In this document: piece after piece, positions 1 through 43,130 of the stretch
How the letters are laid out: each line of letters opens with the position of its first letter
Position numbering within the stretch: the stretch's first letter is position 1
NCBI RefSeq assembly: GCF_027596085.1
Contig: NC_072464.1
Coordinates: 11,276,748 to 11,340,747, forward strand
DNA: 64,000 nt
Direction of reading: 5' to 3'
From: Anoplopoma fimbria
Lineage: Eukaryota; Chordata; Actinopteri; Perciformes; Anoplopomatidae
The notes under the pieces: model-generated
Told to the model about the DNA's origin: nothing
Database searches by the model: none
What the model saw: the letters and a program-made list of their open reading frames with translations, nothing else
Translations under genes and position numbers: made by a program

Positions 1-267
1 GCTTTGCTCTAACAGTCCATGTGCAGGTTTACACCAATTTTGCACAGCTCTCACATTACTCAGCTCCTACAATGACACATTGTTTCATTTATTGCATTTA
101 CACCATCTGATACCACATTTATAAAAAGGAATCTTCCATTGTTTGAGTTACTGAGAATCGGTCATAACACTTAATTATGGTGTACATGAGTCACAGTGAT
201 TGATGGGCATAATGGGGTGCTAATTGGATTCTAACAAAGCTGTAAATCAATACAGTAGAGTACATAC
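1..267 (-). other. ANOS1 intron 9 (partial)
   Basis: Begins with the GTATGT donor at 262-267 and runs off the window. No repeat, exon or structured element was seen in it. Confidence 0.8.
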
Positions 268-30989
<30,722 letters not shown>

Positions 30990-31130
30990 GGTCCCGCGGT
31001 TGTGGTTTTAATCCCCTCCACGGATCGTTCAACACTGGTGTGCAGGCTGGAGCCGGAGAAACTAAAGAAACTTCAATTATACACATGGGAGGAGTCTAGG
31101 GAGCTGTGGGAACCCTGTGATTGGAGGATC
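30990..31130 (-). promoter_or_regulatory. ANOS1: ANOS1 5' UTR and core promoter candidate
   Basis: Reading the minus strand towards the ATG there is a CCAATC box (31119-31124), then about 40 bases later a TATA-like TATAATTG (31074-31081), followed by about 85 bases to the ATG. This spacing predicts a start site near 31045-31050 and a 5' UTR of about 55-60 bases. An in-frame TAA lies at 31008-31010. The start site is inferred from motif spacing only. Confidence 0.45.
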
Positions 31131-33891
31131 GGGCCGCTGACTGACAGACACGAGGAGCGGTGAAGCAGGTAGACTGCTGCATAGACCTGCACACCAGCCA
31201 AAGCATGGGCAGGTTGCTCAGTGTGCAAACCCGCAAGGAGGGTGTGTGGCAATCATGGTCTATAATCATAATTTGTAATCAATCACGTAATGGAATGAGT
31301 TATAGTTAAAGTAGAAAAAATAGATTATTATTATATATTTTTTTTCTTCTTTTTTTTTTTAAATCAAGCTCAACCCAAAACCTTGTACCATGCACGATTT
31401 GTACCAGTGATCCACAGTGTTTTTATAACTTGGGACATGGTCAAATCTATATGCTTAGATTTAAGATATTTTAGTTGTTAAGTTTGTCAGTCATTAAAGC
31501 AGCACACTGCGGAGATACTGCAGCACTTTAGTATGTCACATCCATAAAGTATGGGGACTCACAAGAGACAGCTTAAAGGAAGACTGGTCAATAAGGAAGC
31601 AGCAGAGGCCAGGATATCCTGACCTTAAATCCTCTAGTATGGGAATCCTTCATTTCCCATAATGCATATAGATAACACATTTCTTTATAGACCCAATTAT
31701 TTGCCACTCCACACCTCCAGTTAGCAACACAGTCTTTCTTATTGAACATTAAAGTCTTAAATCCACTCCGATGACATCATCAGGGTTACTTCACAAGTCT
31801 AGGTAAAGGTAAATATTGGACAGACAAAACTTATTTCTACAATTAAACATTAAGGTAAAAAAACATGAAAAACACGTGTTAATATTTTGTGCCTAGTGTA
31901 TTTATTAACTAATGTATCTTATTTGGTTGTGTCTTTCCTTTCTTTCATTTGTTAACTACATTTTTGGCAGTTTACCAGCTCATGACATCATCAAAATGCC
32001 CCAAAAACATACTCACACATCACGCACAATGGAAAGCCGGGTTACCACCTGTGTACTAAGCAGGAGGGTTAGCCCAACTGCCATCCACTGATGACACAAC
32101 TCATCCGAAATGTGGAGAAGCCAGGTTTTCCATATCAAACCCTCACATATGGCCTTGGTGAAGCTTGCCAACATCCCAGGGAAGCCCTCTCCCATTAGCT
32201 CTCACCTCCCAGTTTAACAGTAGCTTGGAAAAACAAATCTACTCGGAAAACTATTAAAACCATCCTGACTAAATTCCTCACGCTGGACTCCCAACTTCTG
32301 GCCTGAGGTATGGAGAAAATATGACATGTAGGAAAAGCTTGAAATCCTTGCTATTTATTGGAGTTAAACAGTGAGCATTTAATTAGAAAGTTCCCTCGAG
32401 GGTTTACAAGACACTCCTGCTTTTGTCAGCTCATGGAGTACTTCCCTGAACCCCATTACAGCAGCAGCATAATGAAGTTTTATAGATGTTGCTCTTAAAC
32501 TCACTGCTGAGTGGGAGTGAACACACACTTACACGCCATCATTAGATTTGGCTTAGGTCGCCATCTTGCCTTGGGCCGATTACACATTTGTGCCAAGAAG
32601 TTTGACCCATGCCTCTGCACTGGAACTGTAATATGCCCATATAAGCACATCCTGAACCACAGAAACTGTCTCTATGATGGGGGATCATGGAATCAAACTA
32701 GAAAATCCCATCAGATACATATCCCAATGTCATTCATTTATAATAAACATCCTGCTCGGTGAGGATAAGCAAGCCGCTGCAATGAGAGCGCTGGCCCGTC
32801 ATTGTTTTCCAAAGGTATGGCTATTTATCATACAAATCATCCTTTAGGTCTCCAATGATAAGATGGATTTGCGATCATTTCCCTGGTGGTCTCAGACACA
32901 CAATGTTACTCGGGTTGAGCGATCCCTTGCCACTCTTAAAACATTTAAACACGGATGTCTGTGTACCTTAAAAACAGCATAATGGCTTAATTTGTTGGCT
33001 TATTACAGCCATGTGTGGTGAGGGGTTTTATGGTGTGCAGTGAAGGAAACACACTGTCTGTGTGCGGTCCTGATGTCTCCTGCAGCCCGTGGGACACTCA
33101 CCCTTCCGACGCCATGCTTTCATTGACTGGGAAAAGCCTCCACCAATTGTGAACTCAGACTGTAAGGTTATCTAGAAGGGGGGAATTGTCTGACAGGATT
33201 TCATCTCTATGTCATGTCACTGCATTCACGCCTATATTTACAATGAGTCACCGTTGACAACATATGTTTACCTATGTAAATAAAGCTGCAAGGGCATAAA
33301 CTGGCTCATGAACCAATAAAACATGTACACTACAACAAAGGATCTAATTATTTTTCCTGCATGGTGCACCCAGTCATTATGACTTCACCTGATTGATTTA
33401 GAAGATATTGCTCAGGTTAAACTCATATTTGAAAAAAATCTCTAGCTCAATGAAGCTTTTTAGAATTCAAATTTTCAGTCATCCCCCAATTTTCAGGCTC
33501 AATCTGCCTATTATCACAAAATATCAACAACCTGAGTTTAACTCAGCCAATCAATATCCCCAGGTACAGTGTTTACCGGAAACGGACAGTATATATTATA
33601 TCTTAAATTGGTTAAAGGGTCATTGTTGGTTACTTTGCAGGATATTTTTCTTCGTCTTGTCAGTTTTCTGAAAGATGACTGGATATGCTGGTGTGGCGAT
33701 GGACCGGCTGCAGTACCACAGATGCCACAATGAGGGTTTCTATCACATGATCTCACAAAAAGGCATCTTAAAAGATAACACAGCAGGATCAGTTTTCAGC
33801 CTGCATACTCCTCAGAAAGAAGGTGAATAGTGATCAAACACCTGAGTATCTTTGATGCTTAAAAAGTTGCAGGTGGACTCAAAGTTCGCAC

Positions 33892-33946
33892 CTTTGATGA
33901 GAGGCCCCCCCGGATCAGAAGGGACCACCGTCTTTTGTTCTGAACT
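33892..33946 (-). other. Well-formed orphan exon candidate (55 nt)
   Basis: On the minus strand the order is branch-point-like GCTAATC, a pyrimidine-rich tract, acceptor TTTGTTAG, 55 bases, then donor AAAG|GTGCGA. Two of the three frames are open across it. It lies about 2.9 kb upstream of the ANOS1 start on the same strand. It could be an alternative non-coding 5' exon of ANOS1, an exon of an unannotated lncRNA, or a chance match. No protein similarity is recognised. Confidence 0.3.
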
Positions 33947-34499
33947 CTAACAAACAAAAGAGAAGGAGATTAGCTCAGATGGAGGTAGTCTTTCAACACG
34001 GATAGTTTAAGTATTATGAACTATGAGGTGCAACAATATTGATGAAGTCATATTATCATTTTGTGCATTTCTGTAATACATTTTAGTCCAGAAATATTGT
34101 TCCTTTGTTTCAATCATGGACACAAGCAGTGTGTTAAGAAAGGACTCACAGAATAAAGAGCAAAGATCTTTCCAATAGTTACTCATATGTATTTTGTTAT
34201 AGTATTGTTTCACCTGCTACAGAACAGGTTGACACCCGCTTACATATGAGGCAGAAAGATCAAAGATCTCCCATTCGACAACAGCCAAAACTGTGAGTCT
34301 GTATTTCCACCACACCTGACATTATCATAGCTTAATCTGCAACGGCTATGATTAAACACATTTCATCATATGCCAAATTAAGAAATGGCAGTTCTTCAAG
34401 TGGCACACACACAGAAACACACACAAAAAAAAAAATCATTTTTTTTAAATGCATTTAATTTATTGATCCTCTTTTGTTAATTTTACCAAATCAAATAAC

Positions 34500-34760
34500 A
34501 TGTTGTGGCAAGACACGTGCTTCCAATGATGGCAGTATATTAAAACGTTCAGTCAGCGTCTGTCGTATTCCTGTCGTGTTTATTTGCGATAACCAGAGCT
34601 TGAGTTGATTTGCATCGCAAGCATGTTAATTAGTCAATTCCATCAGCAAAATATTTTCTTTCAGTATTGATATGTAAGCCGCAGGGAGAATAATTAAAAA
34701 GAATGCTGTGCACATCTCTTGCAGATTAGAGGGGTTTACACAGACTGACAGTATATCTCA
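34500..34760. promoter_or_regulatory. Enhancer-like stretch with homeodomain/POU motifs
   Basis: Non-repetitive sequence with a perfect octamer ATTTGCAT (34608-34615), a homeodomain core TTAATTAG (34626-34633) and AATAATTAAAA nearby (about 34689-34699). Such clustering is common in conserved developmental enhancers. Conservation cannot be tested here, and these motifs also occur by chance in AT-rich DNA. Confidence 0.25.
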
Positions 34761-35576
34761 TTATTTGGATTTAAATATGATTTCTATACACCTTAACTGA
34801 TTTGGTAAATTACTTGATGATGCTCTGCTATCTTGAGTTATGCCTTAATGACGCTGTGCACTGCTATCATTTCAGCTAAATTGTGAGTGGATAGTTATGT
34901 TTTAAAAACTAAAAAATATATAGTATGTGGAAAATGTTTCTAAATAGGCAGTCTCACTGATAAAAACCACAGTCACCCTTTTGTCTATTCATAATGTCAA
35001 GTGTAGTCACTCGTGGTGTGTTCAGAAGATTTTTTCTCACATTCCCTGTGAAAATATTTATCTTGTATATGAGGTTGGAAAAAAACTACTTGGCATGGAG
35101 GTCTTCTAAATAGCTGCCCGCATGAAACATGTTCCTTCTGTCACCACGACACAAAACAATGCAGCTTTGTGCAATGGTGGTGTATGATAGTACAGTACAC
35201 CCCGTTATTCACATACAAACCACCCACTTAGAGCCGGAATCACATCTTGGTTTCAGTTTAGACAGTGATGGTTGACTGACAGTGATTCCCAAGGTGGTTG
35301 TTAGCACGGAAGATGACCGTAACGGCACCTTTTTACGAAGTGTGATGAGGTTTGTTTTCACTTGAAACAAATGAATAGACAATGAGGAGACATGGAGGAG
35401 GGAGTTATGAAACAGCACTGATTTCAACTCATTTATTCACAGCAGAGAGACCAAAAAAACATGTGATCCAAAAAAGGATGATTGCAATACTTTTTAATAG
35501 ACAGTGTACCATTTTGCACCACTAGATGGCAATGTATCCACAGACAAATTTTAGGTCCAGACAAGCGCTTTGTCAC

Positions 35577-35580
35577 CTCT

Positions 35581-35611
<31 letters not shown>

Positions 35612-35622
35612 TTTTTTCTCTC
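35577..35622. repeat. (CT)n microsatellite with T run
   Basis: About 12 CT units followed by TTTCCCTCTC and T x8. Confidence 0.93.
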
Positions 35623-35775
35623 ACAATATTTTCCAGGAGATGATCCAGCATTAATACCAACAATGGGGAATTTATCAGGGGGATTTTGTTCTGGTCTGAG
35701 GCAAACAATTATCAGAGAAGATGGAAAATGGAACACATTTCGTAACTCAATGTAATCTCTCTTTCTCTGTATCTG

Positions 35776-35861
<86 letters not shown>
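35776..35861. repeat. (CA)n microsatellite
   Basis: About 43 CA units, uninterrupted, ending in CGCG. Confidence 0.98.
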
Positions 35862-35863
<2 letters not shown>

Positions 35864-36967
35864 GCTGGAATAACACATTCACATGGATTTACACAGGCAC
35901 ATAGACACAACTCTCACATAGTGAAGGGGGATTTATTCATGTTTTATAAGCTAACTTTGTAAGGAAATGTTGACAGATGATAAGGCTCTCTGAATCATTT
36001 TTATTTTACATATCATATCACGAGGAGCTTGACATCTCCATGTGAATGTCTTTTATCGGGATGTGTTAAACACAGTTTGTTCTTTCCTGCGTGTTATACA
36101 GCCCCCTCATTCTCAGCCACATGTAAATCTGCTTCTCGTTGTCATCCTCACTTATTTCCAGGGGCAACAACCAGAACCATGACAACCGTGTTCAAATGTC
36201 CTGAACCTGGAGGTCAGGAGAGTGCTTGTGTATAGTGACATGTCACGATGTAGTAGTAGGTGTCTAGCTGAGTGGATGCCCATTACAAAGCATTATGTTG
36301 CTATGACAAAGCAGGAGGCTGAAATCAGTGATCCACTGCACAGCAGACATGCCCATCCCCCCAGCCTCTGAGCTAACAATACAGTGTCAATGGGAGATCA
36401 CAGCTCCTGTGAGATTCTCCTGGCTAGAAATCATACGGCGGGAATGTTTTATAACGCCCCCAGGTTGTAAACCAAAAAGCTAACCCCGCCCTGTATTTTC
36501 AAGCAAAGCTCACCAGCCTGGTTTCTAAAGAGCTATTTTGAGGTAGCTCTACACTAACTTACAGAAACTTCAAAGGAATAAGTTAGTCTGTAATGTCAGG
36601 TAAACACACATTAGTGTCATAAAAAGGGCATATGGTATAAAATACAGTAAAATACAATAGTATTATTATCTTTAGTTGGGACTTATTTAACAGCTTCCCC
36701 ATTGTGCCATCTAATTAAATCATAAAATTAATACATTGTGATATCTAGCAGGAATATTTTCCATAATGTGTAACATCTAAACATCGCGGCTCATACAGTG
36801 GTCTCTATGGAAACCCATATGTGATCTTTGTGCTGTGGCCCTCCATTCAACTAGATATGTCCAAATTACATAATTTAAAGGACTAGCTGCTAAAGATCCT
36901 TTGATATACAGTCTAAAAAATAGAGCTGACAAACAAAGGGGTCTGGTTTTTCTGACTCACCTTTATG

Positions 36968-37130
36968 GTGAAAGGAATAGTTTGATAGTTTGAGAAAAAT
37001 ATGCTTTTTGCTGACAGAGAAGAAAAAGATTGATACAGCCGTTGTAAGATATTGGTATCAATCTTCTCATCTAACTGTTGGCAAGGAAGTGAATACGAAT
37101 ATTTTCTAAAATGAATTTACTGTGTAGCAC
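36968..37130. mobile_element. Internally deleted MITE-like element with terminal inverted repeats
   Basis: The left side reads GGTGAAAGGAATAGTTTGAT, then AAAAATATGCTTTTTGCTGA and AGATTGATAC. The right side reads GGTATCAATCTTCTCATC, TTGGCAAGGAAGTGAATA and ATATTTTCTAAAATG, roughly the reverse complement. This matches, from memory, a common fish element whose ends start near GGAATAGTTTGACATTTTGG. The normal central part is missing here. No coding capacity. Confidence 0.6.
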
Positions 37131-39416
37131 TATGTTTGATGTTCAATATAAAACATGTTTTAACACCTTATATCAAAAGAGGAAACATTATTGATAGACT
37201 GCAGAACATGTTTTTCTGAGCAATCTACAGCTTGAGAGAGAAGTTTCAATTTGAAAGATTTAAATGCAACTGTAAGAAAAAAAAAAAAGCATTGTAAAGT
37301 CAATGACCATGCCATTATGCCGGAGGGGGAGGAAAGGGAAGGCGAGTCTGTTGGACGCCCAGGTCACCAACCCTTGACCTCTGTCCTCGACCACTGAATC
37401 TATGACATCTGTCTGCTTTTTCCCGCCTTCTCTCCCCCCACCCCCTATCCGTCGAAGGAATTTGATCATGAGGGGGAAGCGGCTTCCTAAAGTGAAATTC
37501 TAAAGCTCTTTGGAAAATGATCTCGACTCAGTGAACTAGCTGTATAGATATATATATATAAACAGCATGTTTGCAGCAGCTTGTGTACTGTATAGTTTCA
37601 TTGGAGCACTAATCTGTCAACTGCTAGTTCTACATCCACCTTCCTCTGTGTGCGTAAAGCCAAAGGATTTGCACCTGAAAACAAAGATTTCCTTTTTCAT
37701 TAAAGATGTCCTTTTCTCTCATTCTATTTTGCTTTGTCTGGGGGAAAAAACTAGGTCTGTAGGCTATGACATAACAGTGTACCACAGAAAGCCTCCTGCA
37801 TCTCTAGCCTGTGTGGATGGCTGCTGAAGGGGGGGGGAGGAGGAAGACAGTCGGGCTGGTGTTGTACAGTGAGTGTGCCTACACAAGGCTCGCTTTTTCT
37901 TTTCTCATGCCACACGCTCATATGCACACACACACAAATAGTGAAGCCTTTTCTTCCAGACTGGCTCTGACAGCCCGGCCCCAATGCCCCTATTCTCTTT
38001 ACAGTGTAAATAAAGCAGCAGGGCTTAGGGAACAAAATCCAATATGTCAATGGACACCAGAGCACAATGAGGAATAGATACCCAACTGGATATTCCCCTG
38101 CTACTAACTGAGCTTTCCACGCGCTTCCCCAGTCTAATAACGACACAACAAAAGTCGTGTGACTCGCAGCAACCCTTCCCCCACCCGTACATATTACCAT
38201 TGCTCCTCAGTGCTGTCTAGAAAGGTCATGTGACCCTCATCAGCTTCCCGGGTTGGGGGAGGGGAGGCAGATTGAACCTGTTCTTTGTTAGGAGGTCAGC
38301 CCCAGCTCTTTGGCAGGAAGTGCGCCTACCATACAGCATGTAATAGAGGTGCAATAGGGGAAGAATGCAGTGTGGGAGTATCAGAAATGACTGACATGAG
38401 TTTTTTGAGCATTCATGCGATAAAGACCAGGAAAGCCAGACTCACATAGCTCTGTGCTGAGGCTTGCTTGACAAATGCAGCTCCAGCGGTTTTTAAATGA
38501 CACAAGGCTGATGTAACTGAAAGAAAAATGAGCCAATTGTAGGCCTGGTCTCTGTTTACATTAGTTCTGGCTCAAATGTCTGTGTACAGTTAAAATAAGC
38601 ATATTATTGCTGTTTGTGTGGGGAGAGGTAATGACATTTCCAAGGGTTTACAGCTTGAGAAGGCCAACAAAAATGTAAGCAGGAATATTTGGTTATTTCA
38701 ATAAATCAAAATAAATATAAGGGGAATTATTCCTTGTGGGGGAACCAACTACAAAGCTGCGCCATAAACTATAGTCAACTATTTGCAGATGATGTTGTCT
38801 TTCAGCCTGTAACCGCAGGCGGTTTGCAGCAGAGTGTGACAGGGTTGAGATGTGGAAATCCCGGGGGATGGCAGCATTCTAGAAAGAAAGTGGAGGGCGT
38901 CATGGGAGTGAGGGGGAGCAGCAGTGAGGATTTCAGGCGTCTTATTTATGATGGATAGTGAATTCAGGTAGTGCGATAAGCAGGCAGCACAATACTGTCT
39001 GTATATCAGCCCATGTTTGTAAAGATAAAACAAAACTCTCACTTTACTGCTAAATTTTAATTTCTCAAACTCCATATCATAACAAGCTTTGACTACTGAC
39101 TGAAACAATCAGATATTGAGAACATTGAACAGAGAACTGGAGGGCAACAAATCCCCCTTACAGATAATTAAAAAACTAAAAGTAACACCATAAAACCAAA
39201 TTAAATTGCCCTCAAGTGAATCACGCGTAAGAGAAACTGAAAATGTTTTTTTTTTATTGAAATAGTCAGGGGTTCTCAGCTTGGTGGTCATTTTGTAAGC
39301 TGCAGTTTGTATTGTTAAGCTAATTTCATTTCATTAATGCACTACCATGTGTTTGGAGATCATTTTCCCAAATGACTTCTGAACTAAATTGTTATACAAC
39401 ATCCTATCATATCCTG

Positions 39417-39471
39417 CAAATTTTCCCGCTGTGGGACTAATAAAGGATTATCTTATCTTATCTTATCTTAA
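39417..39471 (+). mobile_element. 3' tail of a truncated non-LTR retrotransposon
   Basis: CCCGCTGTGGGACTAATAAA followed by GGATTATC and then four TTATC-type pentamer repeats. This end is typical of 5'-truncated fish LINE-like insertions (remembered pattern; family not resolved). Only about 50 bases are recognisable. Confidence 0.5.
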
Positions 39472-42400
39472 GTTTGTGCCTTTAATGCATCAGTATCTTG
39501 CAGTTCAACCAGTTTAACTGCAACTCCTACACTGTACTGCATCACAGCAAAATAGTGATACGATCTTGAGAGAACTTTGAAGGGCTCTGCAGAATGCAGA
39601 ATTTATATACAGCATATCATGGAAGGTAGTCATTTATAATAACTAAATTATTGGTTTTGGGTTTGATGGAGACTAAAATCATCATCAAACCCAGAAATTC
39701 AGGGGAATAACCTTAAAGTGAGAACATTCAGGAACATCTAGCGTGTTGCAAAATGCAAACGGTCATATTTGAATATAGGGCAGGATGTATGAATGGAGAG
39801 CTTTTCTGAAAATGAGATGCCTCACTTCCTCCCTGTGATCTATATAACACTTGAAGTTGTTGTGAAGTAAAGGCTCTGAAACTGTTATTTGGCAGGCTGC
39901 AGGGCTAAGCTCATATATCCATTTATCTGCTCTCATTAAATATGAATTGCTCTAGAGAACAGCTCTGACAGGATTCTCTCTTTGGCATATGATCCTACAC
40001 AACATCTGCACATCAGAGACTGACTGACACCTGCATGTCCTCTGCAAACTGCGTCTTATTGTCTCTCTGTCAGAATATACTAGCTACACATTCCTGAAAG
40101 TAACTGCCTCCCTTGATGGTTATGGCCCAAATAAAAATCTGGAGATTGTCGAATGACAACAATGCCCTGCAATGTGTAAAGTCATGAGATGCACTAATAA
40201 GTAACTATTTAAATAATGTGTTTACTATTACATGCAGTAAATCAAGAGGGTTTGTGATTTGTATTAGTGATTTTGTTCCTTCTAATACCTGTCAAGCCAA
40301 AGCCTGATGTTTGGCTCTGTGCCACAGCGCTGCATTGTTATCTAATCATTATTCAATATATGTATTAACCATATAGTTGAAAAGGACACTGTAGTTAGTT
40401 TAAGTCAATCCCAAATATGCCATCTTGCTGAAGTAAATAAATAAAAAATGGACCACCAATTTTACATCACTTTGCAGCTGAAAATTGTCCCCAATAAATA
40501 CACCAAATACTAAAAACTGCAGCACACAGCTGTTTTAGGTCAATATTAGCCTTTTAAAAAATGGGCAGGGTATAGGAATTGAGAGATAGATACATACATT
40601 GTTGTTGGGTTTTTTTTATGTAATAAAACATATAATTATGTGACTTTATCCTTTAAGTTGTAGGACACATATAACTATTCTGTGTACACTAAACAGTGAC
40701 AGTTTTGGTCATGGCTGATGTTGTATCCAAAGAGGTGACTTTTCAGCATCAGAATCACCTATTTTGCTGTGTTTGTAGTACCACCAGTAGCGCCTGCAGC
40801 TCAATACAAACTATCCCTCTCCCAAACCAGTTTACATGATGTTTTACTGGATACCGTGTACTCAATATATATTTTTTCTCAATAACATGGCTGAAGTGGT
40901 TACTCTCGCCCAACTTTACCATTACCTGTCTCTAGGCACTATTGCTGCTCCTTGTTGTTATACAAATACAATTCACGTTGTATGTCTGAAAAATACAATT
41001 GGACTGCATTACAATATGTATGTTAAAACTGCAACAATAACTACAATTCTTAGGAAAATATGTGTTTTATACATTTTGCAAAACATCACCACTACCAACT
41101 AGTACCACGTATAGTATAATCATGTACCTGTGACCTGTGGAGGAATAACCAGAAGAGCCAGACAAATTGTTAGATAACGACTGTGGCACAAGATAAAAGT
41201 AAAAGGTAAATCCTTTGTTCACAGAGAGAAATGATCAGTTGTTAACTTTACACTTCCTTAAATGAAAAATCAATGTAATAATAATCACATCTTCAATTAT
41301 TTTCTTATCTCCTTTGGTATAACAGTGAGATAGCGATATCATTTTAGTCCCATATCTACCGCTTTTTGTTTTGCTATGGTATGTTCATAGTCATTGGCTT
41401 TCTTTTTAGGTTATTTCCCGACAGTCTAATGTTGCTGATTTCCCTTTTGTTAAGTACGGCAACCATCAAGTTTAAAATCAGGGCTTTAGCCAAGCTTTTA
41501 GAAATATTGAAGTTATTAGTCCATATCCCACACACACAGCCCACACTCATCTTGGAAAATGTTTAACAATCAGAAAACTCTGAAATACATTTTATTTCAT
41601 ATTTTATTAAGTTAGTTACCTGTTAAACTGTTAACCGTATTTTCTATCCCCTCTTCCCTTGGTTTGCAAAACCCCCTAAATACCCAGAAAAAAAAGTACA
41701 GCTGATTTGACCCTGTGTCCTCATTGGTAGCTGTGTCCCTATTTACAATCAAACTGGCAACTGTGCACTTATTTTTCTACCAAACTTTGTTTTTTGAATA
41801 ATATTTGTTTGAGCAACATTACATGCTCAAATGAAACATTATATTCAATATACTTGTGGGGTATAAAACTGAAGGCACACAGTAAAACACATTGCAACTG
41901 AAGCTGTAGCAGCTGTGGCTTTAGAAATGGAATATGTCAATGCGCACATATTGCCGTGTGTACGGTAACCAAAGGAATGTGTCACACCAGTGTAGAGCCG
42001 TAATGATGTCAACTTGTTATTTACTTTCCAAATCTGAATGACTGAGCAAGGCGAAAGGAGAATTAATCAACCACTGTGTGACCGGGCAGGCGAAAAATAG
42101 TGGATGTGGGGGAGGGGAAGCGGCTGAGAGGCCAGATAGGCAACATAGACTGTAGTCTGTGAGACTCAGCCTACTACTACAATAAAACGAATTATCAAAG
42201 TAGGAATACACTTTTTTTTCAGAGAGTGTGCTATATTAAGGTATATGTTGGACTACAAAATGTGTATTTTTATTTTAAAAACAGATTTAGCTGCATATTT
42301 AGGCAAAAGCAGGCATACAGTAGCCATGTGGTGACAACAGACAGTTAGTATTAAAAGACTAGTGGAGGTTTAAAAACACATTTTTAGCACCTATTCTAGC

Positions 42401-42513
42401 CACTTATGTGCAGTGGGATAAACACAATAATAACATTTGGTACATTAATTAACATAAATGGTTTGGTAGTGTTTTTAATATTCAGGTTTAAGGTCAGTCA
42501 CCCTCCACCACCC

Positions 42514-42579
42514 GTCTCTCTCTCTCTCCCTCTCTCTCTCTATTCTCTGTCTACGTCTCTCTCTCTCTCTCTCTCTCGC
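42514..42579. repeat. CT-rich microsatellite upstream of TBL1X
   Basis: Two (CT)n blocks split by a TATTCTCTGTCTACGT segment. It lies just before the CpG-rich TBL1X 5' region, and pyrimidine-rich tracts like this are common near fish promoters. Confidence 0.9.
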
Positions 42580-42599
42580 TGCCTGGTGCTGTCTCTTTA

Positions 42600-42783
42600 C
42601 GTCCCCTGTTCTCAGTGAACGGTGAAACTCCACCGGGGTAACTAGCCCTGCAGCCTCAGCCGCACCAAAAAAACAACAAAAAACAACCCACGGGGCTTTT
42701 TATTCCAACTTCTCCGCCAGCTGTGTGAGGAGCGCGTCTGAGCGACCACCGCTTTGTTCGCGGACACAGTCGGTCGGTCGACG
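42600..42783 (+). promoter_or_regulatory. TBL1X: TBL1X CpG-rich 5' region / non-coding first exon candidate
   Basis: This is the most CpG-dense stretch before the coding exons (42650-42870; for example GAGCGCGTCTGAGCG, TTCGCGGACA, GGTCGGTCGACGG). It ends in a strong donor, CGACG|GTGAGT (GT at 42784). Two further donors follow: ACG|GTAAGC (GT at 42823) and AAAAG|GTAAGC (GT at 42987). The coding exon with the ATG has its own acceptor and 48 bases of 5' UTR, so at least one upstream non-coding exon must exist. This is the best candidate, but neither the transcription start nor the donor in use can be fixed from sequence. Confidence 0.5.
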
Positions 42784-42923
42784 GTGAGTCACACGGCGGC
42801 GGTCGGAACTTGAAATATGACGGTAAGCGCGATGGGAGGAAAGTCGTCGCTGGCTCGCTGAAGTTGGAGGTTTCTCCTTGTGGAAGAGGAAGAGGTGGCG
42901 GCGGACACCACGAGTTCACTCTC

Positions 42924-42985
42924 ACTATATATATATAGATATAGATATATATCTATATATATATATATATATATATAAAAAAAAA
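42924..42985. repeat. TA-rich palindromic microsatellite with A run
   Basis: TATATAGATATAGATATATATC-type repeats, self-complementary, followed by nine A and a GGTAAGC donor-like sequence. Confidence 0.95.
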
Positions 42986-43069
42986 GGTAAGCAGGTTAAA
43001 GTGGCATGGCTTTTTTTTGGAGGGGGGTGGTGCAGGATGCATCCAGACTGCTCCTGTGTTTGTTTGTTT

Positions 43070-43098
43070 GTGTGTGTGTTGTGTGTGCGTGCGTGCGT

Positions 43099-43129
<31 letters not shown>

Positions 43130-43130
43130 G
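43070..43130. repeat. (GT)n / (GCGT)n followed by 18 G
   Basis: GT units with three GCGT units inside, then a pure run of 18 G (43113-43130). It lies about 300 bases downstream of the putative first-exon donor. Confidence 0.96.

Larger units (their letters stand above)
31131..42600. other. Intergenic region between divergent ANOS1 and TBL1X
   Basis: About 11.5 kb with no recognised protein-coding gene. Contents: an exon-like segment on the minus strand (33892-33946), an enhancer-like stretch (34500-34760), CT and CA arrays (35577-35622, 35776-35861), an inverted-repeat element (36968-37130), a retrotransposon-like tail (39417-39471) and a CT-rich tract (42514-42579). Human Xp22.3 has FAM9A/FAM9B in the corresponding gap; nothing like them was seen here. 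Confidence 0.75.

Noticed and set aside
31131..42600. Possible FAM9-like or other gene between ANOS1 and TBL1X
   Set aside because: No exon series or protein similarity could be seen. FAM9 genes are known only from mammals.
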